Position numbers and translations under genes: made by a program. The notes below the pieces were generated by a model. It was given only the letters and a program-made list of their open reading frames with translations, had not been told where the DNA came from and searched no databases. From JARIHD01 sp963815935 (GTDB lineage Bacteria > Patescibacteriota > Saccharimonadia > Saccharimonadales > UBA4665), in assembly GCA_963815935.1 (NCBI GenBank), contig CAWFIL010000002.1:124001-188000 (forward strand): 64,000 bases of DNA. Direction: 5' to 3'. How positions within the stretch are numbered: the first letter of the stretch is position 1; every line of letters begins with the position of its first letter. This document shows, in pieces, positions 6,423 through 20,291 of the stretch.

Positions 6423-9400
6423 ATGACAGTACTTATATTCATACTCATGTTCATAGTATTGGTGGCCGTGCTAGCGGCGCCAATTATATATCTACAGACC
6501 CGCCGGCGTGTACGAGAACAGAAGAACTATGAGCGTGGCCTCAAAATGGTCCCAATGCTCATCCACCTTCCTCCGCCCAGTGAGGATATTGAGGGCAATG
6601 GTCGTGACATCCGTGATGTCACAGACGAGAATATTTCTCGTGCCCAGGTCATTTATGGAATTATCGCCAGTACCATCCAAAAAGGATTTAAGGCTAAGTT
6701 CTATGGGCAACGTCACTTTGCATTTGAGATTGTAGCCTCTAAGGGTTTCGTCTACTTTTATGCCGCGGTACCTGTGGCTCTTGTGGAGGTTGTTAAGCAG
6801 GCTATCGTTAGTGCTTACCCAACGGCTCGCCTAGAAGATGCTGTCGAACATAATATCTTTAACCCGGTTGGAAAGCTGAGCGGTACGGTTGGTGGCGAGC
6901 TGAACCTAAAGGAGCCGTACTCGTATCCTATTGCTACATTCCAGGAGCTCAAGCGTGATGCCATGCAGGCCTTGCTGAACGCTCTGTCTACGCTCGAGAA
7001 AGAGGATGGCGCTGGGATACAGATTATGATGCGCCCTGCAGACCCGTCGTGGCGAAAGAACGCGCTGGCCGTAGCTAGTAAGAAGCGCAAGGGTGAGAGC
7101 TCGAGCAAGCAAGGCCCCGAGAAGTTTTTTGGCTTCGGTAAGGACATTGCCACGGCGTTTATCAAGCCGCCCGAGAGTAAGGACGATAAGAAAGAGTCCA
7201 AGAGCGACTTGTCTGGTATCGACCAGGCCATCGTAGACTCAATCGAGGCAAAAACGAGCCAGCCTGGCTATGAAGTACTTATTCGCATTGCGGTTTCTTC
7301 TAATATTAGCCAGCGTTCACAAGCTATTTTAAACAACATTGTGGCCGCCTTCTCCTTATTTGACGCGCCAGGGAAGAACGGCTTCAAGTTTACACCAACA
7401 AAAGATATTGATGAATTTACAACATCATACATTCTGCGCATGTTCCCACAAGCGGCGAATAAGAATATTTTGAACTCGGTAGAACTAGCCACAATCTTTC
7501 ATTTCCCGGAACAAAAGAATATACCTACCACCCAACTTGAGCGGCAGGGCTCAAAGCAGGTTGATGCACCGCGCAATATGCCGGACGAGGGCCTGCTGCT
7601 TGGCTATAACGTATTCCGTGGCGTCAAAAAACCAATTCGTTTGTCGAGGGGTGATCGCCAGCGCCATATGTATGTTGTTGGCCAGACGGGTACCGGTAAA
7701 TCTACTTTCCTGGAGAACCTGGCGCTACAGGACATGCTAAGCGGTGGAGGGTTTGCTTTTGTGGACCCGCATGGCGACACCGCGGAACGGCTGCTGGCCA
7801 TGGTGCCAAAAGAGCGTACAGAGGACGTTATTTACTTCTCGCCGGCCGATGCCGACTACCCAATGGGTCTTAACTTGTTTGAGTTTGAAACCCCAGACCA
7901 AAAGGACTTTCTTATCCAAGAAGTGCTCAATATGCTTTATAAGTTGTATGATCCACAACATCAAGGTATTATGGGTCCCCGTTACGAACACTTATTCCGT
8001 AACGCCGCACTCACTGTTATGGCAGATCCTGCGGGCGGTACGTTTGTGGATATACCAAAGCTGTTTCGTGACCCTGCATACGTAAAGCAGAAACTGCAGT
8101 ACGTTAAGGACCAGAACGTACTTGAATTCTGGCAGAAAGAGATGCCTCAGTCACAGCGATCGAACGAATTCGGTGAAGTTGTTAGTTGGTTCGTAAGTAA
8201 GTTTGGTGCGTTCCTGTCAAACGAGATGATGCGCAACATTATTGGCCAGACGAAGAGTGCCTTTACGTTGCGAGAGGTGATGGATGAACGGAAGATCTTA
8301 ATCGTCAACCTAAGCAAAGGGCGCTTGGGCAAGTTGAACTCTCAGCTGTTGGGCATGATCTTTGTTATGAAGTTCCAGGCCGCCGCTATGAGCCGTGCTA
8401 ACATACCCGAGAGTGAGCGTAAAGACTTTGCACTATATGTCGATGAGTTCCAAAACTTCTCGACGGACTCGTTCGCCACTATTCTAAGCGAGGCTCGTAA
8501 GTATCACCTTAACTTGATTGTGGCCAACCAGTTTACTACCCAGCTGACCGAAGAGATTCGTGATGCTGTCTTTGGTAACACGGGTACGATTGTTGCATTT
8601 CGTGTAGGGCAGGACGAGGATGCCGAGGCGTTATCTAAGCGTATGCGCCCTGCATTCGACCCGAGCGACTTGTTGCGTATGCCGAACTATAACGCCGCGG
8701 TACGTATGCTCATAAATGGAGTGCCCACCCAGCCATTCAGTATGGCTACGCTTCCACCATTGGGTGAGCCGAACTCCAAGCTTGCAGAGGCCCTCAAGCA
8801 GCTCTCTGCGGCAAAATACGGACGGCCCAAGGCGTTGGTTGAGAAAGAGATATTTGAGCGTCTTGCGACAAAGCCTGAGCCCGCCGCGCCTCCAGCTCGT
8901 CCAATGGCCGTGCAACCAAGTGCTTTTGGCCCTAACTCTAACCGTCCGCGGTTTGGGGCGAGCGCCCCAGTATCTAGCGCCCCGGCGCCCACTCCGGTCT
9001 CTGCTCCTGCTCCAGCCCCCGTTGGAACTGGTTCGTTCTTAGACGAATGGATGTCGAAGCGTGAGAGTAGGGGCCCCATGCTGCGCCAGAACCCATGGTC
9101 AAAGGCGGATCAGACTCCCGTGCCTACCCACCCATTGCCGCCGGCTGCACCCGCCGCGGCGCAAGTGGGGGCTGCTCTCCAGCCTCACCCTAACGCGTTG
9201 CAAGACCAGCAGGAGCCTTCTAGGCCAGCAAAAGTAGACACTGGTAGTATCGAAGCCAACAGGACTGTCAACGCGCCTGCTGGGCCTTCTCACGCGTCCG
9301 TGCCTGCCACGCCCGTACCGAATACAGAGGGACATCATCGGCAACCTGTGGCGATAGCCCCTGCCATAGAAAAGCCACAAGACAAGACGAGTGGCGAAAT

Positions 9401-9491
9401 ACCGTTGCTCAAAGAGGATACACCAACCCGTGACCACGAAGGTGATGACACGATATACATCGATGCAGACGGTACTCTCCACATGCGATGA
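6423..9491 (+). CDS. VirD4/TraD-like membrane-anchored P-loop ATPase (type IV secretion-type coupling ATPase)
   Basis: The protein is about 1022 residues. The frame opens earlier, but ATG 6423 follows the upstream stop by one base and begins directly with a membrane segment (residues 2-24), so I use it. After about 390 residues of membrane-proximal region comes the motor: Walker A VVGQTGTGKST near residue 420, VDPHGDTAERLL nearby, and Walker B LYVDEFQNF near residue 672. These are typical of the HerA/TraD/VirD4 family that drives DNA or protein through membranes. The last 200 residues are a long Pro/Ala-rich disordered tail ending in DDTIYIDADGTLHMR. No other type IV secretion or pilus genes are nearby, so the partner apparatus is unknown. 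Confidence 0.85.
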   Translation: MTVLIFILMFIVLVAVLAAPIIYLQTRRRVREQKNYERGLKMVPMLIHLPPPSEDIEGNGRDIRDVTDENISRAQVIYGIIASTIQKGFKAKFYGQRHFAFEIVASKGFVYFYAAVPVALVEVVKQAIVSAYPTARLEDAVEHNIFNPVGKLSGTVGGELNLKEPYSYPIATFQELKRDAMQALLNALSTLEKEDGAGIQIMMRPADPSWRKNALAVASKKRKGESSSKQGPEKFFGFGKDIATAFIKPPESKDDKKESKSDLSGIDQAIVDSIEAKTSQPGYEVLIRIAVSSNISQRSQAILNNIVAAFSLFDAPGKNGFKFTPTKDIDEFTTSYILRMFPQAANKNILNSVELATIFHFPEQKNIPTTQLERQGSKQVDAPRNMPDEGLLLGYNVFRGVKKPIRLSRGDRQRHMYVVGQTGTGKSTFLENLALQDMLSGGGFAFVDPHGDTAERLLAMVPKERTEDVIYFSPADADYPMGLNLFEFETPDQKDFLIQEVLNMLYKLYDPQHQGIMGPRYEHLFRNAALTVMADPAGGTFVDIPKLFRDPAYVKQKLQYVKDQNVLEFWQKEMPQSQRSNEFGEVVSWFVSKFGAFLSNEMMRNIIGQTKSAFTLREVMDERKILIVNLSKGRLGKLNSQLLGMIFVMKFQAAAMSRANIPESERKDFALYVDEFQNFSTDSFATILSEARKYHLNLIVANQFTTQLTEEIRDAVFGNTGTIVAFRVGQDEDAEALSKRMRPAFDPSDLLRMPNYNAAVRMLINGVPTQPFSMATLPPLGEPNSKLAEALKQLSAAKYGRPKALVEKEIFERLATKPEPAAPPARPMAVQPSAFGPNSNRPRFGASAPVSSAPAPTPVSAPAPAPVGTGSFLDEWMSKRESRGPMLRQNPWSKADQTPVPTHPLPPAAPAAAQVGAALQPHPNALQDQQEPSRPAKVDTGSIEANRTVNAPAGPSHASVPATPVPNTEGHHRQPVAIAPAIEKPQDKTSGEIPLLKEDTPTRDHEGDDTIYIDADGTLHMR

Positions 9492-9513
9492 GCGTTGCGT
9501 CATCGTGCCTCGG

Positions 9514-9542
9514 TTGCTAAAAGCTAAGATGTTACCTATAAT
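9514..9542 (+). promoter_or_regulatory. Promoter of gyrB
   Basis: TTGCTA (9514-9519), a 17-base spacer and TATAAT (9537-9542). It gives a leader of about 50 bases with AAAGAGGG before the GTG start at 9600. Confidence 0.8.
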
Positions 9543-9599
9543 AAAGAGGAAGTGGGAAACATCTAACTTATTTTTATTTGTTATAAAGAGGGTATTTTA

Positions 9600-11571
9600 G
9601 TGGCTGACAAACAAAAAGGTTATTCTGCTGACCAAATCCAAGTATTGGAAGGTCTAGAGCCTGTCCGTAAGCGGCCAGGTATGTATATCGGCGGTACTGG
9701 CGTCGAAGGTCTACACCACCTGGTGTGGGAGATGGTCGACAACGGTATCGATGAGGCGCTTGCTGGTTATGCCACCGAAGTTTCGGTGACCATGCTGCCC
9801 GACAACGGCATTACGCGTTTTCGATAACGGCCGTGGTATTCCAACAGATATTCATCCAAAGACAGGAAAGAGCACAGTCGAAACAGTACTTACTGTTCTG
9901 CACGCCGGTGGTAAGTTTGGTGGTGGTGGTTATAAAGTATCCGGTGGTCTGCACGGTGTTGGCTCGAGCGTCGTTAACGCGCTTGCTAGCCGGCTAGTTG
10001 TTACGGTTGATCGTGACGGTAAGCGTTTCCAGCAGGAATATAAGCAAGGTGTACCCCAGGGTGACCTCAAGTCGATCGGCAAGAGTACTGGTACGAGTAC
10101 AGAAATTACTTTTTACCCAGATGACACTATCTTTGAGACTACCAAGTTTAGCTACGACACAATTCTCGACCGCTTGCGTCACGCTGCATATCTCACAAAA
10201 GGTATCAGAACTTCAATTAGACGACGAGACAACGGCAAACGCTATGGTTTTTATTTTGAGGGCGGTATCAAATCTACGTAACACATTTAAACCTTGGTAA
10301 GGATGTCGTCGATGACGACATTTTCTATGTAGACAAAAAGGTTGAAGAATCGCAAGTCGAAATTGCCATGCAGTATACCGATAGCTACTCCGAGACTATC
10401 AAGCAATTCGCCAACAACGTGTTTAACCCCGATGGCGGTACTCACCTAACTGGTTTTCGTACCGCTCTAACTCGGGTTGTCAACGACTACGCTCGCAAAA
10501 ATGGCCTGCTCAAAGAGAAAGAAGAGAACCTTACCGGCGAAGACTGCCGCGAAGGTCTAACCGCTGTTATTCTGGTTAAACTACCCGATCCGCAGTTTGA
10601 AGGCCAGACCAAGAACAAGCTTGGTAACCCGGAGGTTCGTGGCTATGTAGAGCAGGTTATGACTGAGTAGTTCAATTACTACCTCGAAGAGCACCCAGCC
10701 GTAGCCCGCAAGATTGTCGGTAAGGCACTGCTGGCCGCCCGCGCCCGCAAAGCCGCCCGCGCCGCCCGCGATAACATTATCCGTAAAGGTGTACTGGAAG
10801 GTGCGGTTTGCCAGGCAAGCTAGCCGACTGTTCTAGCAAAGATCCAACAGAGTTCCGAACTTTACATCGTTGAGGGTGACTCGGCCGGTGGCTCTGCCAA
10901 GAGCGGCCGTGACAGTAAGACTCAGGCTATTTTGCCGCTTCGTGGTAAGGTCCTGAATGTTGAGCGCGCCCGTCTGGATAAGATGCTGGCCAACAACGAA
11001 ATCGTGACTCTTATTAAAGCCCTGGGTGTGGGTATTGAGGATCATTTCGATATGGAATGGCCTGCGCTACGACCGCATTATTATCATGACCGATGCCGAT
11101 GTTGATGGCATCCACATTACTACGCTGCTCCTGACTTTCTTCTTCCGCTTTATGCAAGCCAATTATTGATGGCGGTCACTGTATACTTGCCAAGCCACCA
11201 CTGTTCGAGCTGGTTAAGGCCGGCGCAAGACGAGTGTATTCATTTACGATGAAGACGAGCGAGACACAGTGGTTGACGACTGCTATTGCAGAGCGCAAAG
11301 CAAGATGGCCTAAAAGTTGAGGCAAGACGACGACCGCAACAAGCAAGCCGGATTTATAGAGCAAAAGCGCTACAAGGGCTTGGGCGAAATGGATGCTGAA
11401 CAGCTGTTGGAGACTACTATGAACCCCGAGAACCGAGTACTGGTACAGGTCGAAGTAGATGACGCCGAAAAGGCCGACGCTATCTTTAATAAGCTGATGG
11501 GTACAGAGGTAGAATTGCGCAAGAACTTTATTCAGACACATGCTAAGTTTGTGAAGGATTTGGACATTTAA
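9600..11571 (+). pseudogene. gyrB: DNA gyrase subunit B, disrupted by frameshifts and stops
   Basis: The encoded protein is plainly GyrB (LEGLEPVRKRPGMYIGGTG, WEMVDNGIDEALAG, GGKFGGGGYKVSGGLHGVG, IVEGDSAGGSAKSGRD), but no single frame runs through. Lesions I can place include an extra base near 9815 (a frame ending RFR* continues as FDNGRGIP in another frame), a shift near 10275, an in-frame TAG at 10668, an extra T near 11059, and another insertion near 11160. GyrB is the ATPase subunit of gyrase and is essential. Because gyrA next door is equally damaged and outside flanks are clean, sequence error is the likelier explanation than true loss. The GTG start has a good Shine-Dalgarno. Confidence 0.9.
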
Positions 11572-11572
11572 A

Positions 11573-14163
11573 ATGGACGACAGACATGCAATCGAAGACA
11601 CACAAACAGATGATAACCAGTCACCACTCGAGAGGCAGGTCTTGCAACCGGATCACTCACGCTACTCTTGAGCTCCGCACTGTTGAAGATGTCATGGAGG
11701 ACAGCTACCTCCGTTACTCAATGAGCGTTATTGTGGCTCGCGCGCTTGCCGGATGTCCGTGACGGCCTTAAGCCGGTACATCGCCGAATTCTTGTACGTT
11801 ATGAACAGAAACGGCCTTGCGAATCTACTGCACGCCACCGTAAGAGCGCTCACATTGTTGGTGAAGTTATGGGTAAATACCACCCTCACGGCGATACCGC
11901 CATTTATGATGCGATGGTCCGCATGGCCCAGCCTTGGTCAATGCGCTATATGCTGGTAGATGGCCAGGGTAACTTTGGTTCCATGGACGGTGATCCGCCA
12001 GCTGCCTATGCGTTATACCGAGGCCAAGAATGGCCCGACCTGGCTGACGCCTTGCTGGCTGATATCGATAAAGAAACCGTGCCTTTCCGCGATAACTACG
12101 ATGGCACCGCACCAAGAACCAGAAGTTTTGCCGGCCAAGCTGCCAAACCTACTGCTGAATGGCCAGATTGGTATTGCCGTTGGTATGGCCACCAACATCC
12201 CACCGCACAACCTCAGCGAGATTGTTGATGCCACGTTGATCTAGATCGATAACCCCGATGCCACACTGGATGATCTGCTGGAGCATGTTAAAGGTCCAGA
12301 CTTCCCAACCGGCGGTGTTATTTACGGTCAAGAATCTATCCGCACGGCCTTTGCTACTGGTCGGGGTGGTGTGGTTGTTCGTGGTGTGGCCGATATCGAA
12401 GAAGGCCAACAAGGGCCGTCACCAGATTATTATCACCGAAATTCCTTATGCGCTTAACAAAGCCGGGCTTAGTTGAAAAGATTGCCGATCTGGTACAAAG
12501 ACAAGAAAATTAGCGGCATCTCGCGATATCCGTGACGAAAGCGCTCGTGGCAGTGTGCGTATTGTAATTGATCTTAAAAAAGATGCCTATCCTAAGAAAG
12601 TTACTTAACCAGCTCTACAAGCTGACACCGCTACAGACTGCTTTCCACTACAATATGCTGGCCTTGATTGATGGCATTCAGCCGCGTGTACTTGGGCTTG
12701 CAAGATATTATCCAGGAGTACATCAAGCACCGTCAGATTGTTGTTCGTCGCCGTACCGAGTTTGAGCTACGCAAGGCCAAAGATCGTGCCCATATTTTAG
12801 AAGGCTTAAAGATTGCTCTCGATCACATCGACGAAGTTATTAAGACTATTCGGGCTAGCCAGACTACCGAAGAAGCCCAAGCAAACTTAATTAAGAAGTT
12901 CAAGCCTTAGCTGAGATTCAAGCCCAGGCTATCTTGGCTATGCAGCTGCGCACGCTTGACTGGCCTGGAGCGCAAGAAGATTGAGGACGAGCTGGCCGAG
13001 CTACTGCAGACTAATTGCCGAGCTAGAGGCAATTTTGGCAGACGAAAAGAAGATTCTAAAGATTATCAAGGACGAACTGCTTGAGATTGAAAGAAACAAT
13101 TTGGTGATGAGCGCCGTACTCAAGTTGTTCCGCAAGAACTAGGCAAAATGAGTGACGAAGACCTAGTTCCTGATGAGCAAGTTGTTGTAACTCTTACATC
13201 AGCTAACTACATCAAGACGGAGCTCAGATTGCTGACTACAAGAAGCAGGGCCGTGGCGGCAAGGGCCGCCGTGGCATGACTACCCGTGAAGAAGATGTGA
13301 TTGAACATGTTGTAAATGCCTAGTACACATGACTTCCTACTGTTCTTCACCAACAAGGGCCGAGTCTTCCGTATTAAGACTTATGAAGTGCCGGCCGTGG
13401 CCTAAATGCTAAGGGTGTAGCATTGTTAATTTCTTGCAGCTGCAGCCTGAGGAAACAGTAAGCTCAGTTATTAATGTTAGTAAACAGATTGAGGGCAAGG
13501 GCGGCAACTTGTTTATGTGTACAGTTCGTGGCGTCGTTAAGAAGACACCATTTGAGCAGTACCAAAATGTTCGCAGCACCGGTCTAATTGCCATTAACCT
13601 GGATGACGGTGATGAACTGAAGTGGATCCGCATGACAACGGTGATAACGAAGTGGTTATCTCTACCTCTCAAGGCCAGGCTATCCGCTTCCACGAAAGGA
13701 CGTCCGCCCAATGGGCCGTGTATCCCGTGGTGTTCGTGGTATCCGCCTGCGTACTGGCGAAAGTAATTGGTATGGACATTGTTCAAGAGAAGTCCAGTAT
13801 CTTTGTCATTAGCCAGTTTGGCTATGGTAAGCGAACTAAGGTTGCGCAGTTTACGGCACACGCTCGTGGTGGTGTAGGTATTCGCTCGGCTGTCGTCAAC
13901 ACTAAGACCGGCAAGCTCATCGGCGTTAAGTCATTAAGCGATGACGAGACCCAAGAGGTGATTATTATATCTTCGCAGGGCCAGACTATTCGCTTGGCCT
14001 AAAGGATATTCCAGTCCTTGGGCGTGCCACTCAAGGTGTGCGCATTATGCGTCTTAACGACGGCGACGAAGTTGTTTCGCTTGCGCTCGTAGATGCGGAA
14101 TCCGAAGACGAGGACGAAGACGAGGACGAGTCAGAAGGACAGATCGAGAAGCCTAAAAAGTAA
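11573..14163 (+). pseudogene. gyrA: DNA gyrase subunit A, disrupted by frameshifts and stops
   Basis: It starts one base after the gyrB stop. GyrA motifs are scattered over changing frames: LRTVEDVMEDSYLRYSMSV, ARALPDVRDGLKPVHRRIL (with one extra base inside), KSAHIVGEVMGKYHPHGD, YDAMVRMAQPWSMRY, then the C-terminal beta-pinwheel repeats. One clear case is at 13999: CGC TTG GCC TAA AGG should read RLALKDIPVLG, so a single C is missing. The end, with an acidic tail and GQIEKPKK before TAA at 14161, is intact. It is the DNA-cleaving subunit of gyrase. The number and mixed kind of indels argue for error in the assembled sequence. Confidence 0.9.
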
Positions 14164-14170
14164 GAAGAAA

Positions 14171-14200
14171 AAGTGGTGATGTAACAATCACCACTTTTAT
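14171..14200 (+). terminator. Terminator after gyrBA
   Basis: AAGTGGTGAT (14171-14180) pairs with ATCACCACTT (14187-14196), followed by TTTATC. It separates gyrBA from the 16S rRNA promoter. Confidence 0.85.
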
Positions 14201-14214
14201 CTTCTACATTTATC

Positions 14215-14244
14215 TTGACATTAACTAGTCATCTGTCGTACTAT
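14215..14244 (+). promoter_or_regulatory. 16S rRNA promoter
   Basis: TTGACA (14215-14220), an 18-base spacer and TACTAT (14239-14244). Start is expected near 14251, about 150 bases before mature 16S. Confidence 0.75.
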
Positions 14245-14305
14245 CTTGCTTAGAGTTTTTGAGGTCTTGTTAAGGTGTCTCACAAAACCGATCATTAAAA
14301 ATTGA

Positions 14306-14324
14306 GTAGTGCAAATCAACGTCA
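14306..14324 (+). other. 5' arm of the 16S rRNA processing stem
   Basis: This arm is complementary, except for one bulged A, to 16029-16046 beyond the 3' end of 16S. The helix would bring both ends of the 16S precursor together and form an RNase III substrate. Confidence 0.85.
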
Positions 14325-14401
14325 GTTCGATTTTGAATTGTTTAATAAGTCAGTAATTTAGTTCTTCGGAACTATGTTCGACTGAAATTAGGTCAAATTC
14401 T

Positions 14402-15878
<1,477 letters not shown>

Positions 15879-16028
15879 TAGGGAGAAAACTAGCAGCATA
15901 CGAGTAATCTATGCGAGCTAGGTCGATCTTGGTACATTGTAAATCAGTACTGACAATGTACGCTCCTTTGGGAGATATACTTCGTATATCCCGCCAAAGG
16001 CAGGATATCAGTTCTGTAACTTGTCGAT

Positions 16029-16046
16029 TGACGTTGATTGCACTAC
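16029..16046 (+). other. 3' arm of the 16S rRNA processing stem
   Basis: It pairs with 14306-14324. A terminator begins 14 bases later, so the 16S precursor is a complete transcript by itself. Confidence 0.85.
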
Positions 16047-16059
16047 TTAGTTTTTAAGA

Positions 16060-16087
16060 AAAGGCGCTTAAGCAGGCGCCTTTTTCT
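16060..16087 (+). terminator. Terminator between 16S rRNA and tRNA-Ile
   Basis: AAAGGCGC (16060-16067) pairs with GCGCCTTT (16076-16083) and runs into a T-rich tract (TTTTTCTTT). This is unexpected inside an rRNA gene cluster. Confidence 0.8.
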
Positions 16088-16098
16088 TTAACAAATTA

Positions 16099-16127
16099 TT
16101 GCCAAACAGAGGTATCTTAGGTACAAT
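16099..16127 (+). promoter_or_regulatory. Internal promoter for tRNA-Ile, tRNA-Ala, 23S and 5S
   Basis: TTGCCA (16099-16104), exactly 17 bases, TACAAT (16122-16127). It directly follows the terminator at 16060-16087 and would start transcription near 16134, about 25 bases before tRNA-Ile. Confidence 0.8.
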
Positions 16128-16159
16128 ATCGCTTGTCTCCCGAGGAATGAAATCAATAT

Positions 16160-16236
16160 GGGCGATTAGCTCAGCTGGTTAGAGCGCGTCACTGATAATG
16201 ACGAGGTCGGAGGTTCGAGTCCCTCATCGCCCACCA
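16160..16236 (+). tRNA. tRNA-Ile (anticodon GAT)
   Basis: Acceptor GGGCGAT/ATCGCCC, anticodon loop CTGATAA with anticodon GAT, T-loop TTCGAGT and an encoded CCA. It reads AUC and AUU. It lies in the usual 16S-23S spacer position. Confidence 0.96.
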
Positions 16237-16353
16237 TATGTTTCGTTCCGCTCATCGCTGATGGGCACGGAACTGCGGAGTTCGTCCGCAAGATGTGATC
16301 TCTTAGGAGAGGGTCTGAGAGCCTATGTTTGTTCTCAGTAAGAGGCCTATCGT

Positions 16354-16430
16354 GGGGCAATAGCTCAGTTGGCTAGAGCACCTGCTTTGCAAGCAGGGGG
16401 TCCGGGGTTCGAGTCCCCGTTGCTCCACCA
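16354..16430 (+). tRNA. tRNA-Ala (anticodon TGC)
   Basis: Acceptor GGGGCAA/TTGCTCC with one G-U pair, anticodon stem CCTGC/GCAGG, loop TTTGCAA (anticodon TGC), T-loop TTCGAGT and an encoded CCA. It is the normal partner of tRNA-Ile in rRNA spacers. Confidence 0.96.
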
Positions 16431-16660
16431 CAATCTTACAGAGGTGATAGCGTAGCAAATATTGCATCACTTTGTGCTTTACAACCCCTGTAGTAACTGA
16501 TATGATTACTTAGCACTTGAGTTTAGACACAGAGCCTATCAAAGGTAGCTTCCAGTGTAAACTCAAGGTCAAGAATTCAAAGGTGGATTTCTTGGGTTTT
16601 GCAGCTTAAAAATTTGGCAAATTAGAGAAAAGCAAATTAATGACAAACGGCTTATTGGTT

Positions 16661-16682
16661 GATACCAATAACTAGTCAATGC
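16661..16682 (+). other. 5' arm of the 23S rRNA processing stem
   Basis: GATACCAATAACTAGTCAAT and the following GC pair with 19940-19963 downstream of 23S, with two extra bases on the 3' side. It is the expected RNase III substrate for release of pre-23S. Confidence 0.85.
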
Positions 16683-16710
16683 TTGAGAGTCTTTTATTAG
16701 ACTCATACGT

Positions 16711-19890
<3,180 letters not shown>

Positions 19891-19939
19891 ACGTTCTCTT
19901 ATGTACGAGTAGCTTGCTGACTCTGGTCATGAGAGAAGT

Positions 19940-19963
19940 GCATTGACTAGTTATTGGTGTATC
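19940..19963 (+). other. 3' arm of the 23S rRNA processing stem
   Basis: Complementary to 16661-16682. The spacer from here to 5S (19964-20079) contains no tRNA or reading frame that I can support. Confidence 0.85.
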
Positions 19964-20079
19964 TAGCATCAGATCAACAATCTGTTTATCATTTACAATT
20001 CGTCATTATCTAAACTCCGTGCATCATATGGACATCGATGCAGTGCGTTCTGCTATTGTACGAGTACGAGCGCCAGTCA

Positions 20080-20191
20080 TCGGTGCCCATGGCGCGAGGG
20101 AAACACCTGTTCCCATCCCGAACACAGCAGTTAAGCCTCGCAGCGGTTACAATACTTGGGGTCCACCCCTGGGAAAATAGCACGGTGCCGA
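20080..20191 (+). rRNA. 5S ribosomal RNA
   Basis: About 112 nt. Helix I is TCGGTGCC (20080-20087) with GGTGCCGA (20184-20191). The loop B/C region CCCATCCCGAACACAGCAGTTAAG is typical 5S. It closes the 23S transcription unit. Confidence 0.93.
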
Positions 20192-20196
20192 ATTAT

Positions 20197-20227
20197 ATAA
20201 AAGCCATCCGAATAGGGTGGCTTTTAT
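20197..20227 (+). terminator. Terminator of the 23S-5S transcription unit
   Basis: ATAAAAGCCATCC (20197-20209) pairs with GGGTGGCTTTTAT (20215-20227) around the loop GAATA, giving a U-rich 3' side. Confidence 0.85.
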
Positions 20228-20242
20228 CTTGGTGATGATTTT

Positions 20243-20270
20243 GACCTCCCGGTTAAGGGAGGTCTTTTTT
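20243..20270 (+). terminator. Second terminator downstream of 5S rRNA
   Basis: GACCTCCC-GGTTAA-GGGAGGTC (20243-20264) followed by six T. It backs up the first terminator against read-through from rRNA into the converging acetyltransferase gene. Confidence 0.85.
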
Positions 20271-20291
20271 ATGGGCAGCCATCGCTTGCTC

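Noticed and set aside
9600..14163. Alternative genetic code as an explanation for stops in gyrB and gyrA
   Set aside because: The stops are of more than one kind (TAG, TAA) and the reading frame changes repeatedly. Elsewhere TGA is a normal stop (for example at the end of the ASCH-RNase H gene and ileS), so recoding does not explain it.
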